Notes: generated by a model not told the origin, from the sequence alone. DNA of 64,000 nucleotides from Phyto melanocephala (GCA_941918925.1 OW799234.1:85014497-85078496), one strand, 5' to 3'; shown: positions 50,101 through 56,854, counted from the first letter of the stretch. Made by a program: numbers and translations.

Positions 50101-50158
50101 TTCAACAGCTTCTGAAAAGGCTTGCCGTATGGTGGCCATATTAAAGGCTGGATTAAAT
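25269..50158 (-). CDS. AP-1gamma: AP-1 complex subunit gamma (gamma-adaptin), complete
   Basis: Large subunit of the clathrin adaptor AP-1, which sorts cargo at the trans-Golgi network and endosomes together with beta, mu and sigma subunits. Coding exons in transcript order: 50139-50097, 42562-42421, 41781-41593, 41457-41219, 38560-38484, 31309-31053, 30989-30605, 30532-30322, 30253-30115, 30018-29745, 29679-29218, 29142-29002, 25552-25445, 25370-25269. The sum is 2769 nt, giving 922 aa plus stop; all phases fit and all borders are GT-AG. Length and order match fly gamma-adaptins (trunk, hinge, ear). Introns 1 (7.5 kb), 4 (2.7 kb), 5 (7.2 kb) and 12 (3.4 kb) are large and full of transposons. 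No lesion was seen, so the gene is very likely functional and broadly expressed. Confidence 0.96.
25861..26046. mobile_element. Palindromic MITE in AP-1 gamma intron
   Basis: A perfect 26-bp inverted repeat closes the element (inner part TTTGGTTGTTGGGTTTAA against TTAAACCCAACAACCAAA). A second inner inverted pair lies near 25892 and 25978 (GGCCGAATTACGGCATTCGA against TCGAATGCCATAATTCGGTC, two mismatches). Total 186 bp, non-coding. A target duplication cannot be separated from the AT-rich palindromic border. Confidence 0.8.
26197..26970 (+). repeat. TATACCC-family repeat, full-length copy
   Basis: AACAAGTAAGAGGGTTATAT, hairpin ATTCGGCCGTGCCGAAT, CTTATATACCCTTCACAAG; a long A/T-rich middle; GGCTCAGCTGGGATTCGATG; GTTTATGTACCGATGTTTCT; GGACAGACGGTCAGACGGAC; end TATATACCCTTTTTCACTGT and GTGAAGGGTATAA. 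The best copy for defining the family ends. It lies in AP-1 gamma intron 12. Confidence 0.8.
27221..27417 (-). mobile_element. tRNA-derived SINE, copy 1
   Basis: Read on the minus strand: GGTGCCCCGGTGGACTAGTC head, TGCTAGTTTCCGCCAGAGAC, GACTGGTCTGCTTCTCTTTC and tail CAACCTAACCTAACC. The head is shared with the plus-strand copy at 54167-54365. Flanking ACATA on both sides may be a short target duplication. It abuts the inverted-end element starting at 27429. Confidence 0.65.
27429..28832 (-). mobile_element. Inverted-end DNA element, decayed (hAT-like?)
   Basis: TTTTGCCAATCTAGCCGAAT at the left is mirrored by ATCCGGCTAGATTGGCAAAA at the right (one mismatch). The right 200 bp in reverse (ACGCAACTCGACAGACAACA, TTTTCAAGACTTTTG) matches the left part of the element at 57758-59233, so both belong to one family. 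A minus-strand frame at 28049-27807 (80 aa, [23 protein letters not shown] text) is unrecognised and may be transposase debris. Confidence 0.5.
29218..29679 (-). CDS. AP-1gamma: AP-1 gamma hinge exon
   Basis: This 154-codon exon encodes a low-complexity linker rich in Thr, Asn and Ser, with homopolymer-like Thr runs ([25 protein letters not shown]). It carries clathrin-box-like acidic dileucine motifs LLDLLGGSD and DFLDLLGLD, the kind used by gamma-adaptin hinges to contact clathrin. The hinge is unstructured and evolves fast, so its length may vary between flies. Confidence 0.93.
29745..31309 (-). CDS. AP-1gamma: AP-1 gamma exons 6-10, rest of trunk
   Basis: Five exons (31309-31053, 30989-30605, 30532-30322, 30253-30115, 30018-29745) are separated by compact introns of about 60-96 bp. 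They encode residues 231-652: helical repeats with [58 protein letters not shown] and [20 protein letters not shown], ending in the acidic start of the hinge ([19 protein letters not shown]). Codon use is ordinary and there are no stops. Confidence 0.96.
31310..31792. other. Start of AP-1 gamma intron 5
   Basis: AT-rich intron sequence between exon 31053-31309 and the nested MITE. Nothing recognised apart from poly-A runs. Confidence 0.4.
31793..33242. mobile_element. CAAGG MITE interrupted by another element
   Basis: MITE ends CAAGGCAT (31793) and ATGCCTTG (33242) with a 9-bp target duplication GTTTAGAAC at 31784-31792 and 33243-33251. The sister copy at 37381-37594 shows the uninterrupted form. 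The insert at 31805-33043 is described separately. Confidence 0.82.
31805..33043. mobile_element. Non-coding DNA element with GGTAACTCC motifs, superfamily unknown
   Basis: A 1239-bp element with 37-bp inverted ends (two mismatches) that start CTGTGGTCG and include ACAAGGTAACTCCATTTTT. It is flanked by a 4-bp duplication ATTT (31801-31804 and 33044-33047), proven by the intact site in the sister MITE (CATATTTATTCATC at 37386). GGTAACTCC recurs near 31827, 31985, 32013 and 32822, with a variant near 32850 and inverted at the right end near 33012. No transposase was found, so it depends on an unseen partner. Confidence 0.8.
33334..33867. mobile_element. Candidate MITE with 17-bp inverted ends
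   Basis: GACAGACGACAGCGTTT at 33334 is mirrored perfectly by AAACGCTGTCGTCTGTC at 33851-33867. The inner 500 bp is AT-rich and non-coding. A partial second GACAGACGACAG lies at 33359. No clear target duplication was seen. Confidence 0.5.
34143..34860 (+). repeat. TATACCC-family repeat, long form, diverged
   Basis: AACAAGTAATAGCTGTACC at the start has lost the hairpin. Following blocks (CTTTATACTAAAATACATAT, GCACGTTAAAGTAGGCGTCT, GGGAGGTGGGTTTAAAAGTG, CTACGTTAATGCGTTTGGAC) mirror 4790-5700. It lies in AP-1 gamma intron 5. Confidence 0.6.
34861..36440. other. Unassigned part of AP-1 gamma intron 5
   Basis: AT-rich sequence with no recognised element or gene. An 85-codon plus frame at 35746-36003 has no recognisable motif and I do not call it a gene. 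Confidence 0.4.
36441..37163 (-). repeat. TATACCC-family repeat
   Basis: Inverted copy: TATACCCTTCATCTGTGGTG at the left, GACCGTCTGTCCGTGTGTTG, GTGGCATCAAATTCCAGCTG, and the right-hand hairpin ATTCGGCACGGCCGAAT followed by AGCACTTTTACTTG. It lies in AP-1 gamma intron 5. Confidence 0.78.
37381..37594. mobile_element. CAAGG MITE, intact copy
   Basis: A 214-bp non-coding element with CAAGGCATATTTATTCATCA at the left and AAATAAATATGCCTTG at the right, flanked by the 9-bp duplication ATTCAAAAT (37372-37380, 37595-37603). An internal CAGCTGATTATTTTTTT is shared with the interrupted copy at 31793-33242, and related to the left end of 60851-61610. Confidence 0.88.
38484..42562 (-). CDS. AP-1gamma: AP-1 gamma exons 2-5, N-terminal trunk
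   Basis: Four exons (42562-42421, 41781-41593, 41457-41219, 38560-38484) encode roughly residues 15-230 of the alpha-helical solenoid. Recognisable stretches are [78 protein letters not shown] and [17 protein letters not shown]. These are near-identical to the family consensus. The trunk binds ARF1-GTP, the beta1 subunit and sigma1. Confidence 0.95.
38757..39452 (-). repeat. TATACCC-family repeat, first of two adjacent copies
   Basis: TATACCCTTCACCTGTGGTG at the left, the CGTGGCATCGAATCCCAGCT block in the middle and GGTGCGGCCGAATATAGCAC at the right. Only about 30 bp separates it from the next copy in the same orientation. Confidence 0.78.
39486..40272 (-). repeat. TATACCC-family repeat with nested hairpin MITE
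   Basis: TATACCCTTCACACAGTGAA at the left, ATTCGTCACGGCCGAATATA at the right. A hairpin MITE (39828-39941) interrupts it between GTGGTATACAG and TTAGAGTAAACGTGG, a junction continuous in the copy at 63006. Confidence 0.78.
39828..39941. mobile_element. Hairpin MITE, copy 2 (longest)
   Basis: 114 bp folding on itself: TCAATTCTCGTTCTGTGAAA against CATAGAACGAGAATTGA, with an inner ATGGTGACACCAT palindrome. It is inserted in a TATACCC-family repeat. Confidence 0.8.
40273..41218. other. AP-1 gamma intron 4 remainder
   Basis: AT-rich intron. At 40880-41000 a block (GAAAACAGATTTGAATTTAG, GTCAAAATCTCTATA) matches the right part of the element at 57758-59233 (58990-59050), so this is a fragment of that family. 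Nothing else recognised. Confidence 0.4.
41790..42420. other. AP-1 gamma intron 2
   Basis: Contains GGGGTGATTCAACG near 41960, which resembles the TGGGTGATTCATCG mariner end at 7234. A TATACCC-family tail TTTGGTGGTGGGTATTA lies near 42310. The middle (42040-42120) is less AT-rich but gave no readable protein. Confidence 0.35.
42563..43345. other. AP-1 gamma intron 1, 3' part
   Basis: Mixed-composition sequence near 42790-43300 suggests an old insertion. No transposase or reverse transcriptase block could be read in any frame. Confidence 0.3.
43345..44540 (+). repeat. TATACCC-family repeat, long form, with paralogous empty site
   Basis: Starts at a modified hairpin (43354-43381: ATGGCCCAATGT, loop CGCT, ACATTGGGCCAT), then AAGACCCTTCACCGTCATG. 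It carries several TCCGACGCCATC / TTTCTGACGCCATCTTGGAT modules and ends CACCACAGGTGAAGGGTATA. At 43709-43716 it holds GTAACTAC, the site occupied by the reptin-carrying element in the copy at 59727-62050. Confidence 0.7.
44543..44583 (-). repeat. End fragment of a CAAGG MITE
   Basis: CTACCTAATGAATAAATTTGCCTTGG is the inverse of the MITE left end (three mismatches). Only about 40 bp remain, adjoining the DD37E transposon. Confidence 0.5.
44618..45915 (+). mobile_element. DD37E Tc1/mariner transposon, apparently intact
   Basis: A 1298-bp element in AP-1 gamma intron 1, flanked by TA (44616-44617 and 45916-45917). Imperfect inverted ends of about 28 bp: left AAGAATAAGATCAGTGAAAC, right inverse AAGAATGAGATCGATAAAAC, both continuing into CTTAACAC or CCTAACAC. 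It encloses a full-length open transposase, so it may be able to move. Confidence 0.83.
44773..45780 (+). CDS. DD37E transposase, full-length
   Basis: 335-aa cut-and-paste transposase in the ITmD37E group known from mosquitoes. I start at ATG 44773 rather than the in-frame TTG at 44767. A helix-turn-helix is visible at residues about 20-50 ([20 protein letters not shown]), then a linker [15 protein letters not shown] and a second helical domain. Catalytic residues: Asp in [10 protein letters not shown], Asp in [12 protein letters not shown] and Glu in [11 protein letters not shown], with 37 residues between the last two. There is no stop or frameshift. The gene runs antisense to the host AP-1 gamma transcript. 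Confidence 0.9.
   Translation: MDSEEKVREKIITIFLKNPSRTYKSIANEIKVSRQTVSRVIKVYNERRSIKRKAGSGAKKGITDPQLVSKIVSLLNQNPNLSNRKAALKANCSDFFVRKVKRYEGLKSYKVQKVPDRNSKKNLDAKSRAKELLRNFINKYECCIMDDETYVLAEFSQLPGRSYYVADGRGNVDDQFKFQKKTKFPKKYLVWQAICTYGERSSKFITTGTINTDIYIKECLQKRLLPFIRKHNKSTYFWPDLASCHYSKSAAEWYETNNKVVVPKEANPPNCPELRPIERYWALVKRVLKDTKQVANTTKIFSQKWSYSSNKVTKNTIKTLIVSIPEKVKQFIKKS
45920..46980. repeat. TATACCC-family fragments and AT-rich sequence
   Basis: From about 46390 a diverged family copy is readable: CATTTGCGACCCTATTAAGT, GTCCGTCTGTCTGCGAGGAT, TATCAGATATGC, and ending GCCGAATATAGAGCTCTACT near 46978. The preceding 450 bp show nothing recognised. Confidence 0.5.
47070..47860 (-). repeat. TATACCC-family fragments
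   Basis: 47070-47300 carries AGGGTATATATAACC, CAGACCCCATAAAGTAC and TCTACCCGTGTGTTG. 47370-47800 matches the inner part of the copy at 48510-49425 (AATAATTTATAGACAAGATTG-like and CTTCTAGAAAACCGACAGAG words). Orientation was judged from these blocks. Confidence 0.5.
47863..48356 (+). mobile_element. 5'-truncated LINE with A-rich tail
   Basis: The frame 47863-48096 reads [19 protein letters not shown] and [15 protein letters not shown] before TAA. This is the C-terminal motif of non-LTR reverse-transcriptase proteins (R-xxVRxxRLWNxLPxxLR). About 250 bp of 3' UTR and a TAAA-type tail (AAATAAATAAATAAAAATAA) follow. Only the last tenth of the element is present, typical of 5' truncation on insertion. 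Confidence 0.7.
48510..49425 (-). repeat. TATACCC-family repeat, long form
   Basis: TATACCCTACACCTATGGTG at the left, GACCGTCTGTACTTGTGTTG, modules GGCGTCAAATCTGG and AAGATGGCGTCTAAAAGAAA, and the right hairpin TCGGCACGGCCGAATATAGC with ACTCTTACTTGTTC. It is the inverted relative of 43345-44540. Confidence 0.75.
49430..50096. other. AP-1 gamma intron 1, 5' part
   Basis: Intron sequence with a CA microsatellite (ACACACACACACACAC) at about 49932-49953. No element or gene recognised. Confidence 0.45.
50097..50158 (-). CDS. AP-1gamma: AP-1 gamma first coding exon
   Basis: On the minus strand, acceptor TTCACCCACAG precedes 19 nt of 5' UTR. ATG at 50139 then encodes [14 protein letters not shown] before donor GTAAGT. 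One leftover base completes a Val codon with exon 2 and leads into [12 protein letters not shown]. The acceptor implies at least one further noncoding exon upstream, beyond 50160, which I could not locate. An alternative start is the Met in exon 2 (42557), which corresponds to the usual animal gamma-adaptin N terminus. Confidence 0.85.
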
Positions 50159-50449
50159 CTGTGGGTGAAGAGGAAAGGAAAAGAACCACGTAACCCAAAT
50201 AAAAGCAAAAAGGTACGTGATAGAATACACATGATTAGTAAAAGATTTTTTGTTTTTTTTTTAAGGAGATAATTATATTAAAAATGCATGCAAATAAAAT
50301 AATTCATAATACTTAAGAAATAAATTAAACAAATACATATTAAATTATTGTAAAACTTATTAAATTAATGAGATAAAATTAAGAAAGAATAACAATTTTT
50401 ATAACTAAATGCAAAGAGAGTTTTAAACATCGAAAAATTCTTGTAAAGG

Positions 50450-50880
50450 GTGGTCACACCATAATAAGCCACGATGTTAATTTTGCATTAACGTCAAGTT
50501 TTTTGCCCAACTTAATTTAACATTTCTTTGTTTTAGTGTTTGAAAACTTTAACCATGAAGAGGTACACAAATGGGCGTTTTATGTGTCCAAAATCGGGAG
50601 AATTGTAAAAATTTAGCAAATTTCAGAAAACCGGGTCTGAGCATGCTCACCCAGCTTGTTCTGCGAAAAACATTGCTGTTGTTTAGAATAGTGTGGAAGA
50701 AGTGCCCTCTACCTCAACTCGCCGTCGTGCCCATCAATTAAACATCAACATTGTCATTGAAAATATGGACCATCGGATAGATATATGCCACCGAAGACGT
50801 GGCGAGCATTTGGCCGATATTTTTATTTACACATAATTAACATGGATCCTTTAATCATAATAAAAAAAAATATATCAAAA
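50450..50880 (+). pseudogene. Internally deleted DD41D mariner relic
   Basis: AAAGGGTGGTCACACCATAA may be the left end. A broken frame near 50640-50710 reads AHPACSAKNIAVV and SVEEVPSTSTRRRAHQLNI (N-terminal region), then jumps to ENMDHRIDICHRRRGEHLAD, the C terminus. The whole catalytic core is missing. Confidence 0.6.
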
Positions 50881-51739
50881 CCTACCTATATGTTTTAAGT
50901 AAAGTTTTGTTTAAACAACTCATTAAAGACTCACGTGAATTTTACCGTGAGATACATATGTTTTTACTAAATAATATACAAAATACCATTTGGAATGTCA
51001 AAAATTCTTCATTCCTAAAATATTAAGATTAAAAAATAATTTCAGGATTTCGCAATAATTTGGAGAAGTAATGGTGTTGTACATAAAAGTGTAAAACTGC
51101 CTTAATTGTGCTAGCAACAAAAACCAACCAACTCGACTATGGTAAGATCTCAAAAACCTTGTTAATGATGTAAACATGGATAAATTACTAATATCTACAA
51201 TACTCTACTAACAGAATATACTGAACCATAAAATTACTATGCAACGAACGCAAAAAGCTGTAGTAAACGCATGTGATAAATTTAAAAAACAAAGATCAGT
51301 GATGTCAATCTTTTTTGAGTAAAGAACACTTAAATAAAAATAATGAAGGTAATAAAATGTTGCTCAAATAATAAGTGCAAACTCTATGCGACAAAGTCAA
51401 TAGAAATTTGATCCCACGAATTGGAGCCACTATGCGATATATAATTTTTTCTGCGCACATGAATTTATCTCGTGTGAACCAATCTTGTTGATGTTTTGTT
51501 CTACTTTAAACAGTGTTGTATGAATATTTGTTTTTTTTTTATGAAAGAAAGAGAAAATACTTAAAAATAGCTACAAAATACTCTTTATAGGATTTCTCCA
51601 TACCAACGAACATGAACAAATATTTAACAGTTGCCTTCCTTGCCAATGTTTTGTTCTTGTGCGAAAAAATCGAGGGCTGATGCAGACGTAGAGTTATTTT
51701 ATCTAAAAATAATACAATTTAATATCGTCGACATTTTAA

Positions 51740-52235
51740 CATTCTAATGTTTCGCTCTCCAAAGTAATGATTTATTGCTTAGTTCATAGTCACCACCAAC
51801 ATGGTACCGTAAGAGATTTGGCTCGAACCGGTAGATCACGTTAAAATCTTATTGCGGAAAATATTGAACGTGTAGAGTAAAGTGTAATGAAATAACAGAA
51901 ATATCTACCCCGCACGTCACTACTGCGCATTTAAAAAAAAGATTTACTGTTATTTCCATATAAGACGCAAAAAAATCTGATTATGAGTGTTAAAGCTCAT
52001 TTTTATTTAAATGGCTTATTTTGTAAGCAGAAATAAGGTTCTGGGGGTTCTTAAAGTCCAAGAGCCATTCATCAACGCTAACCACACCCCATTAGATGAA
52101 CAGTATCGTATTGCATTACATCTGAAAATATCATCGATCCTTACTTCTTCAAAAAAAAAAAGATGGAAGTGATATAACCATAAATGGAGAGCGGTATCGG
52201 TTTATGATAGAACATTTTTTATATATATACTTTAA
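51740..52235 (+). pseudogene. DD41D mariner relic, 3'-truncated
   Basis: Broken frames read HHQHGTVRDLARTGRSR (51790), CKAHFYLNGLFCKQK (51985), ITSENIIDPYFFKK (52120) and DITINGERYRFMIEHFL (52172). It stops where a TATACCC-family tail (52250-52305) begins. Many stops are present. Confidence 0.6.
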
Positions 52236-52329
52236 AGGGCCTCAAATAAATATGTTAAAAACTACAAATGGAATGACAAACTTACACTATCGTGTGAAGG
52301 GTATACAAATTTGCATGTTTATAGAAACT

Positions 52330-54610
52330 ATGTTGGTTACGGTTGGTTATGGTACGAACTGACCGCGAAAAATATTTCAATGGTATAGCTGAACTAGCCG
52401 AAAAAGCCGCAAACACAGGAAACCTACGAGGTGTGTACTCAGCCATTAAACAAATGAGCGGCAATAACATCAGAGATACTGCGACGTTAAGAGCAAATAA
52501 TAGCTCAGAGTTAACAACAACTGATCAACAACTAGAACGTTGGCGCGAACACTTTTCGACACAATCGTCAACTAAGCATAATAATAACCAGGCTGAAACG
52601 GCGATGCTTGCAATACGACGCAACCAAGAAGAGACATTTCAACAGATCACTTGACGTGTTCTGAAGTTGCAGCGGCATTGAAGAATTTGAAATGCTTTTA
52701 ATCATCTGGTCCCGACAACATCCCCGTGGAGCTGTTAAAATATGATGCTGATACGTTAGCAGGATTTCTAACCCCCACTGCATGGCTCAATAATAAAATT
52801 CCTGCAAATTGGAAAGAAGGTGTAGTAGTTATAATCCCTAAAAAGGGTGACCGTACGCAGTGTAAAATCTAGCGTGGCACTACCGTGCTATAGGAAAAAT
52901 AATGGCGATATTAATATTGCAACGAATCTCACCAGCAGTGGAACAAATTGTACGTAACAAACAGACTGATTTTAGGCCTGGACGATCAAAAAAATACTCT
53001 ACGTATTATTATTGAGCAATCGGCAGAGTACAACACACCTTTCTATCTGCTCTTCGTAGATTTTGAGAGAGCTTTTGACAAAATATCCCGTAACTCTATG
53101 TGGTCTGCACTAAATGGTAAAGGCATACCGAAAAAAATCGTCACCCTAATACTTGAGTTGTACAAAGATGATGAAGTGTTAGGTCCATTTCAACGGAAAA
53201 GAAAGTCAACCCTTCATGACTACTGCTGGCGTAAGGCAGGGTTGTATCATGTCCCCCACATTATTTATTCTGCTTTTAGATTGTGTAATGGAATAAACCA
53301 ACAGGGAGGCCCCTACCGGCATTCGATGGAATATGATGGAATACCTGAATGATAAAGACTATGCAGATGGCATATATGTTTAATAGCCCATCGCTTTGCG
53401 GATATTCAGGCAAAGTTAAGAAAGACTCTCCGAGAACTCCAAAAAATTAGGATTGAGAATTAACAGCAAAAAGACAAAGTTGATGCGGATTGGAACTAAT
53501 ATAACAATACCACTCGTTGTTGGTAATACAATATTTGAAAATGTAGAAGAAGATGTAGGTGTAAAATAACGAAAGATGGTGGCTCTGCAGCCGATATTAA
53601 TGACCGCATTAACAAAGCACGTGTTGCGTTCTTCAAGTTGCACAAGGTTTGCCGCGCTTACAACTTATCCCAGAAGACCAAATTACGTATATTCAATTGC
53701 AGCGTAAAATCTGTGCTATTATATAGTTGCAATACATAGAGCCTTACAAAATTAACCACAAAGAAAATACAAACGTTCGTTAACCGGTGTCTGAGACAGA
53801 TATTACGGATTTACTGGCCGAATTGGATATCCAATAAAACCCTTTGGAACCAGGCACATTGTTGCCCTATTGTAAATGATATACGAAGACGTAAATGGAC
53901 ATGGATCGGCCATACTCTCAGACGACCTTTTACTGATATTGCCAGAGCTGCCCTAGACTGGATCCCTCAAGGTCAACGTTAATGAAGCTGATCGTCTTAC
54001 ACGAAATGAGATTAAGCTACTTACCAGAGATAGAAATAAATGGAGAGAATATGTTCCCTGTGGTTAAAGCGCAAAACTTGAAAACCAAAGAACCCTTGGT
54101 TCGAATCCCAGCAGAGGCAGACAAATTTTCTTACAAATTTGGAATTAAAAGGCTTCAACCCCCTCCCGGTGCCCGGTGGACTAGTCAGTAGTGTGCAGAT
54201 CTGCTAGTTTGGGTGTTGGCGGTTCGATTCCCGCCAAAGACTCTGGACTTGTCTGCTTTTCTTCTCTCCTTTTTATTATATTCTTACTTTTCTATTCAGG
54301 TATCAAAGGGATCAAAATGTTGGACCCAAGTGAGCTGCACAACAGCTGCCTGTTCTACCTAACCTAACCCCCTCCAGACAACTTAACCCGAAAAAAAGAT
54401 CCCCCTGGCGCACCAACACGCTGCTGGCAACAAAAAAAGTCAGCCTTTCATAGACGTGTTTGGAGATTCACTAACAGTTAAAATTGCAAATGTTTAGCAA
54501 AGATTCCAAACGCACGTAATAGCAAGGATCTGCACCACTTCACAATAATATGGAGACGGTGTTGTTGTTTCTAGACAACAACAGGTGGCGCCTTATCATC
54601 ATATATTTTT
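52330..54610 (+). pseudogene. Non-LTR retrotransposon (LINE) reverse transcriptase, broken
   Basis: Frames on the plus strand follow the order of a LINE ORF2: thumb/finger start at 52349 (VRTDREKYFNGIAELAEKAA), SGPDNIPVELLKYDADTL (52710), KKGDRTQCK, FYLLFVDFERAFDKISR with the first RT Asp (53040), the GVRQGCIMSP equivalent near 53225 in a shifted frame, a degraded YADG box (53357), and C-terminal CLRQILRIYWPNWISN and RRRKWTWIGHTLRRP (53780-53925). At least four frame changes and several stops are present. The endonuclease part is absent (5' truncation). Clade not assigned. A SINE has inserted in its 3' region. Confidence 0.8.
54167..54365 (+). mobile_element. tRNA-derived SINE, copy 2, with target duplication
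   Basis: A 199-bp element flanked by the 10-bp direct repeat AACCCCCTCC (54157-54166, 54366-54375). The head CGGTGCCCGGTGGACTAGTC contains an A-box-like GTGGACTAGTC. About 45 bp on lies a near-perfect B box in GGCGGTTCGATTCCCGCC. The tail ends CTACCTAACCTAACC. Head and terminal CCTAACC repeat are shared with 27221-27417, whereas the middle differs. It was probably transcribed by RNA polymerase III and mobilised by a LINE. Confidence 0.8.
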
Positions 54611-54639
54611 ACTGCCTTATTTAACAAAATACTTTAGGT

Positions 54640-55050
54640 TTAGGAATGACAAACCTATATATACCCTTTTTCACTGTGTGAAGGGTATAAAAAATTTAAT
54701 TTTGGTGGTAAAAATATGGGAAAAAACGGAGGCAGTCGTGTTTATTTGCTCATAACTCAGAAAGTTATAGGGTGTTTGTGCTGAATTTCAATAGCGATTC
54801 ATTCCCGGATATTTCCAAAAGATTGATACCATACACAGATCTGAGGAACATATGGTTGCTTCTAAAAGTTGATTTCAACCAACGCACGGACAGACGGACA
54901 TACGGTCAGGGCTTAATCGACTCCTCTATTCATAAGCTTTCAGAAAATAGATACTTTATGGGGTCGGAAATGAAAATTGTAGAAATTACAAACGGAATGA
55001 CAAAGCTATATACATATATCCTTGTGCACCACAGGTGAAGGGTATAAAAC
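54640..55050 (+). repeat. TATACCC-family repeat pieces
   Basis: 54645-54690 is a family right end (TATATACCCTTTTTCACTGT, AAGGGTATAA). 54700-55047 continues as a second right half, with GATTGATACCATACACAGAT, GACAGACGGACATACGGTCA and the end GTGCACCACAGGTGAAGGGT. Confidence 0.7.
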
Positions 55051-55788
55051 GAACTTGAGTGCTCAGTAAATAACAAGAACTGCGCTATCGAAGTAGCAGG
55101 TAATATGCTAGTTAAATTATATAAAGATTATGTTCTAACAAACTGTTAACATTACGCGCGGTTACTTTTTCTATTGCGTGTTTTAGATCATATAAAAAGC
55201 CTTATTTTTATGTAATAAAATTTTAAAGACTAATTAAAAATTAATAGTTATAATGTTAACTTATTATAAAATTATTATTAATAATAGTACAACAATATAT
55301 AATAATAGTACAACAATAAATAATAATATATAATATAAATAATAATTAAAAAGAGAAAGCTGTAAAATTTACCCATGCTCCGAATTCATATTGAGCTGTT
55401 GTTTTTTTATTTTTTTTAATGTTGATAATAATGATGACGGCGGTGATGTATTAAAAAAAATGTGATGAAATTTTTACCGAACCACAGACACGAGACAAAA
55501 ACGGCAAGAGTTAGAAAGAAAAAAAAAGTATTGTATAAAAGCAGTAAAGTAGCAGTTTTTGTTATATTAATGAATCACTTAACCGAGTAAAACGGATTTG
55601 TTCTTGTAATTGTTGCTGTTGTAGATGTTAACCTTTTTGTTTTCATTTTGTTTTTGTTGTAGTTTGATACATAATAAGCCAATAACAGACTTACAGAGTA
55701 AAATTTGTATGAAAACAATTGTGAAACTGTGTAAAAATATATAATAGTTGTCATAAAACTAAAAATCAGCTGACTTCAGAATACTTAG
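55051..55788. other. Upstream intergenic stretch
   Basis: AT-rich sequence with ATAATA-rich low complexity at 55255-55345. No gene or element recognised. Confidence 0.4.
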
Positions 55789-55917
55789 TAAAGGGTGATT
55801 TTTTATGAATTAAGTTTTTCGGGCTGGCAGCACTGGTTGGCAATTGTGTCCAAACTACATCTGTGAAAGTAAAAATTTTTCAGTATACTTTGCCATTTTA
55901 TCATAAAAAATGTGAAA

Positions 55918-56452
55918 AATGTCCATCAATAAAAATCCACTGTTTTATCGAAAAATTGTGGTCAGAGATGAGGCTCATTACTGGCTAAATGTATACGTAA
56001 ACAAGCAAAACTGTCGCATCTGGGGTGAAGAACAGCCACAATCAACGCGAACGATATCGAGCCATGATACGCGACTTGTGTTTGCCCCAATTGGCTGAGT
56101 TGGACTTGGTTGATATGTGGTTTCAACAAGACAGTGCCACATGCCACACAGCTCGTGAAACAATGGACATATTGAATGATGAAATTGGTGAGCAGTTTAT
56201 CTCTCGAAATGGCCCTGTGAGATGGCCGCTAACATCATGTGATTTGACGCCTCTTGACTATTTCTTGTGTGGTTATGTGAAGTCATTGGTCTATGTGCAC
56301 AAGACAAACATAATTGAAGCCTTAGAGTATAATATAACACGTGTTTTTTGTGGATACAGGCTGAAATGTTCGAAGAAGTGGTGCAAAATTAGACCATACG
56401 AATGGACCATTTGAACCGGATCCGCGGGCAACATTTACATAAAGTTATTTTT
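55918..56452 (+). pseudogene. DD41D transposase catalytic half (plus strand)
   Basis: NPLFYRKIVVRDEAHYWLN starts at 55931, then YVNKQNCRIWGEEQPQ. A deletion and frame change lead to RERYRAMIRDLCLPQLAEL (from 56046), MWFQQDSATCHTARETMD and SCDLTPLDYFLCGYVKSL. The second and third catalytic Asp are 41 residues apart. The end is RGQHLHKVIF in a shifted frame. There is no DNA-binding domain, so it is non-functional. Confidence 0.82.
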
Positions 56453-56469
56453 TAAAAGTAAATGGCAAA

Positions 56470-56740
56470 GATCAATTTATCGATTCCAATAAAAATTTTG
56501 AATACAAAGCGTGATTTTTTAAGAGCTATAGGAAAGTTTTTTGAAAATGCTTCTGGCTGATATTCACTCCAAAATCGACAATTCTGCTTATTAACGTACC
56601 CATTGAGCCAAAAATGAGCTTTGTCGCTGAACACAATTTTTCGATAAGAAGCGCGCGATGAACTTTCTTAACAGAGCACACATTTTGATAATAAAATTCA
56701 ATAATTTGCAAGCGTTTTTCGTTTGTAAGACGATTCATGG
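56470..56740 (-). pseudogene. DD41D transposase N-terminal piece (minus strand)
   Basis: ATG at 56738 opens MNRLTNEKRLQIIEFYYQN and VCSVKKVHRAL, the first helix-turn-helix. It then jumps directly to the catalytic KIVFSDKAHFWLNGYVNKQN in another frame, and ends after WSEYQPEAFSKNF. About 120-150 residues are missing at the jump. Confidence 0.8.
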
Positions 56741-56854
56741 TTAAATTATAGACCAAACTGAAGACGTTTGACAGTGAAACAAAACACGAAACGTGCGTCA
56801 GCTGTTTAAACCAGTGTTGCCAAAAAAATAATAGCTAAAAAATCACCCTTTATG

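Larger units (their letters stand above)
55791..56850. mobile_element. Mariner (DD41D) derivative with gene halves on opposite strands
   Basis: A 1060-bp element flanked by TA (55789-55790, 56851-56852), with ends AAGGGTGATTTTTTA in inverse and a following GGCAACACTGGTT (right) or GGCAGCACTGGTT (left). The left half encodes the catalytic and C-terminal transposase parts on the plus strand; the right half encodes the N-terminal domain on the minus strand. The two halves meet tail to tail near 56450. Confidence 0.85.
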
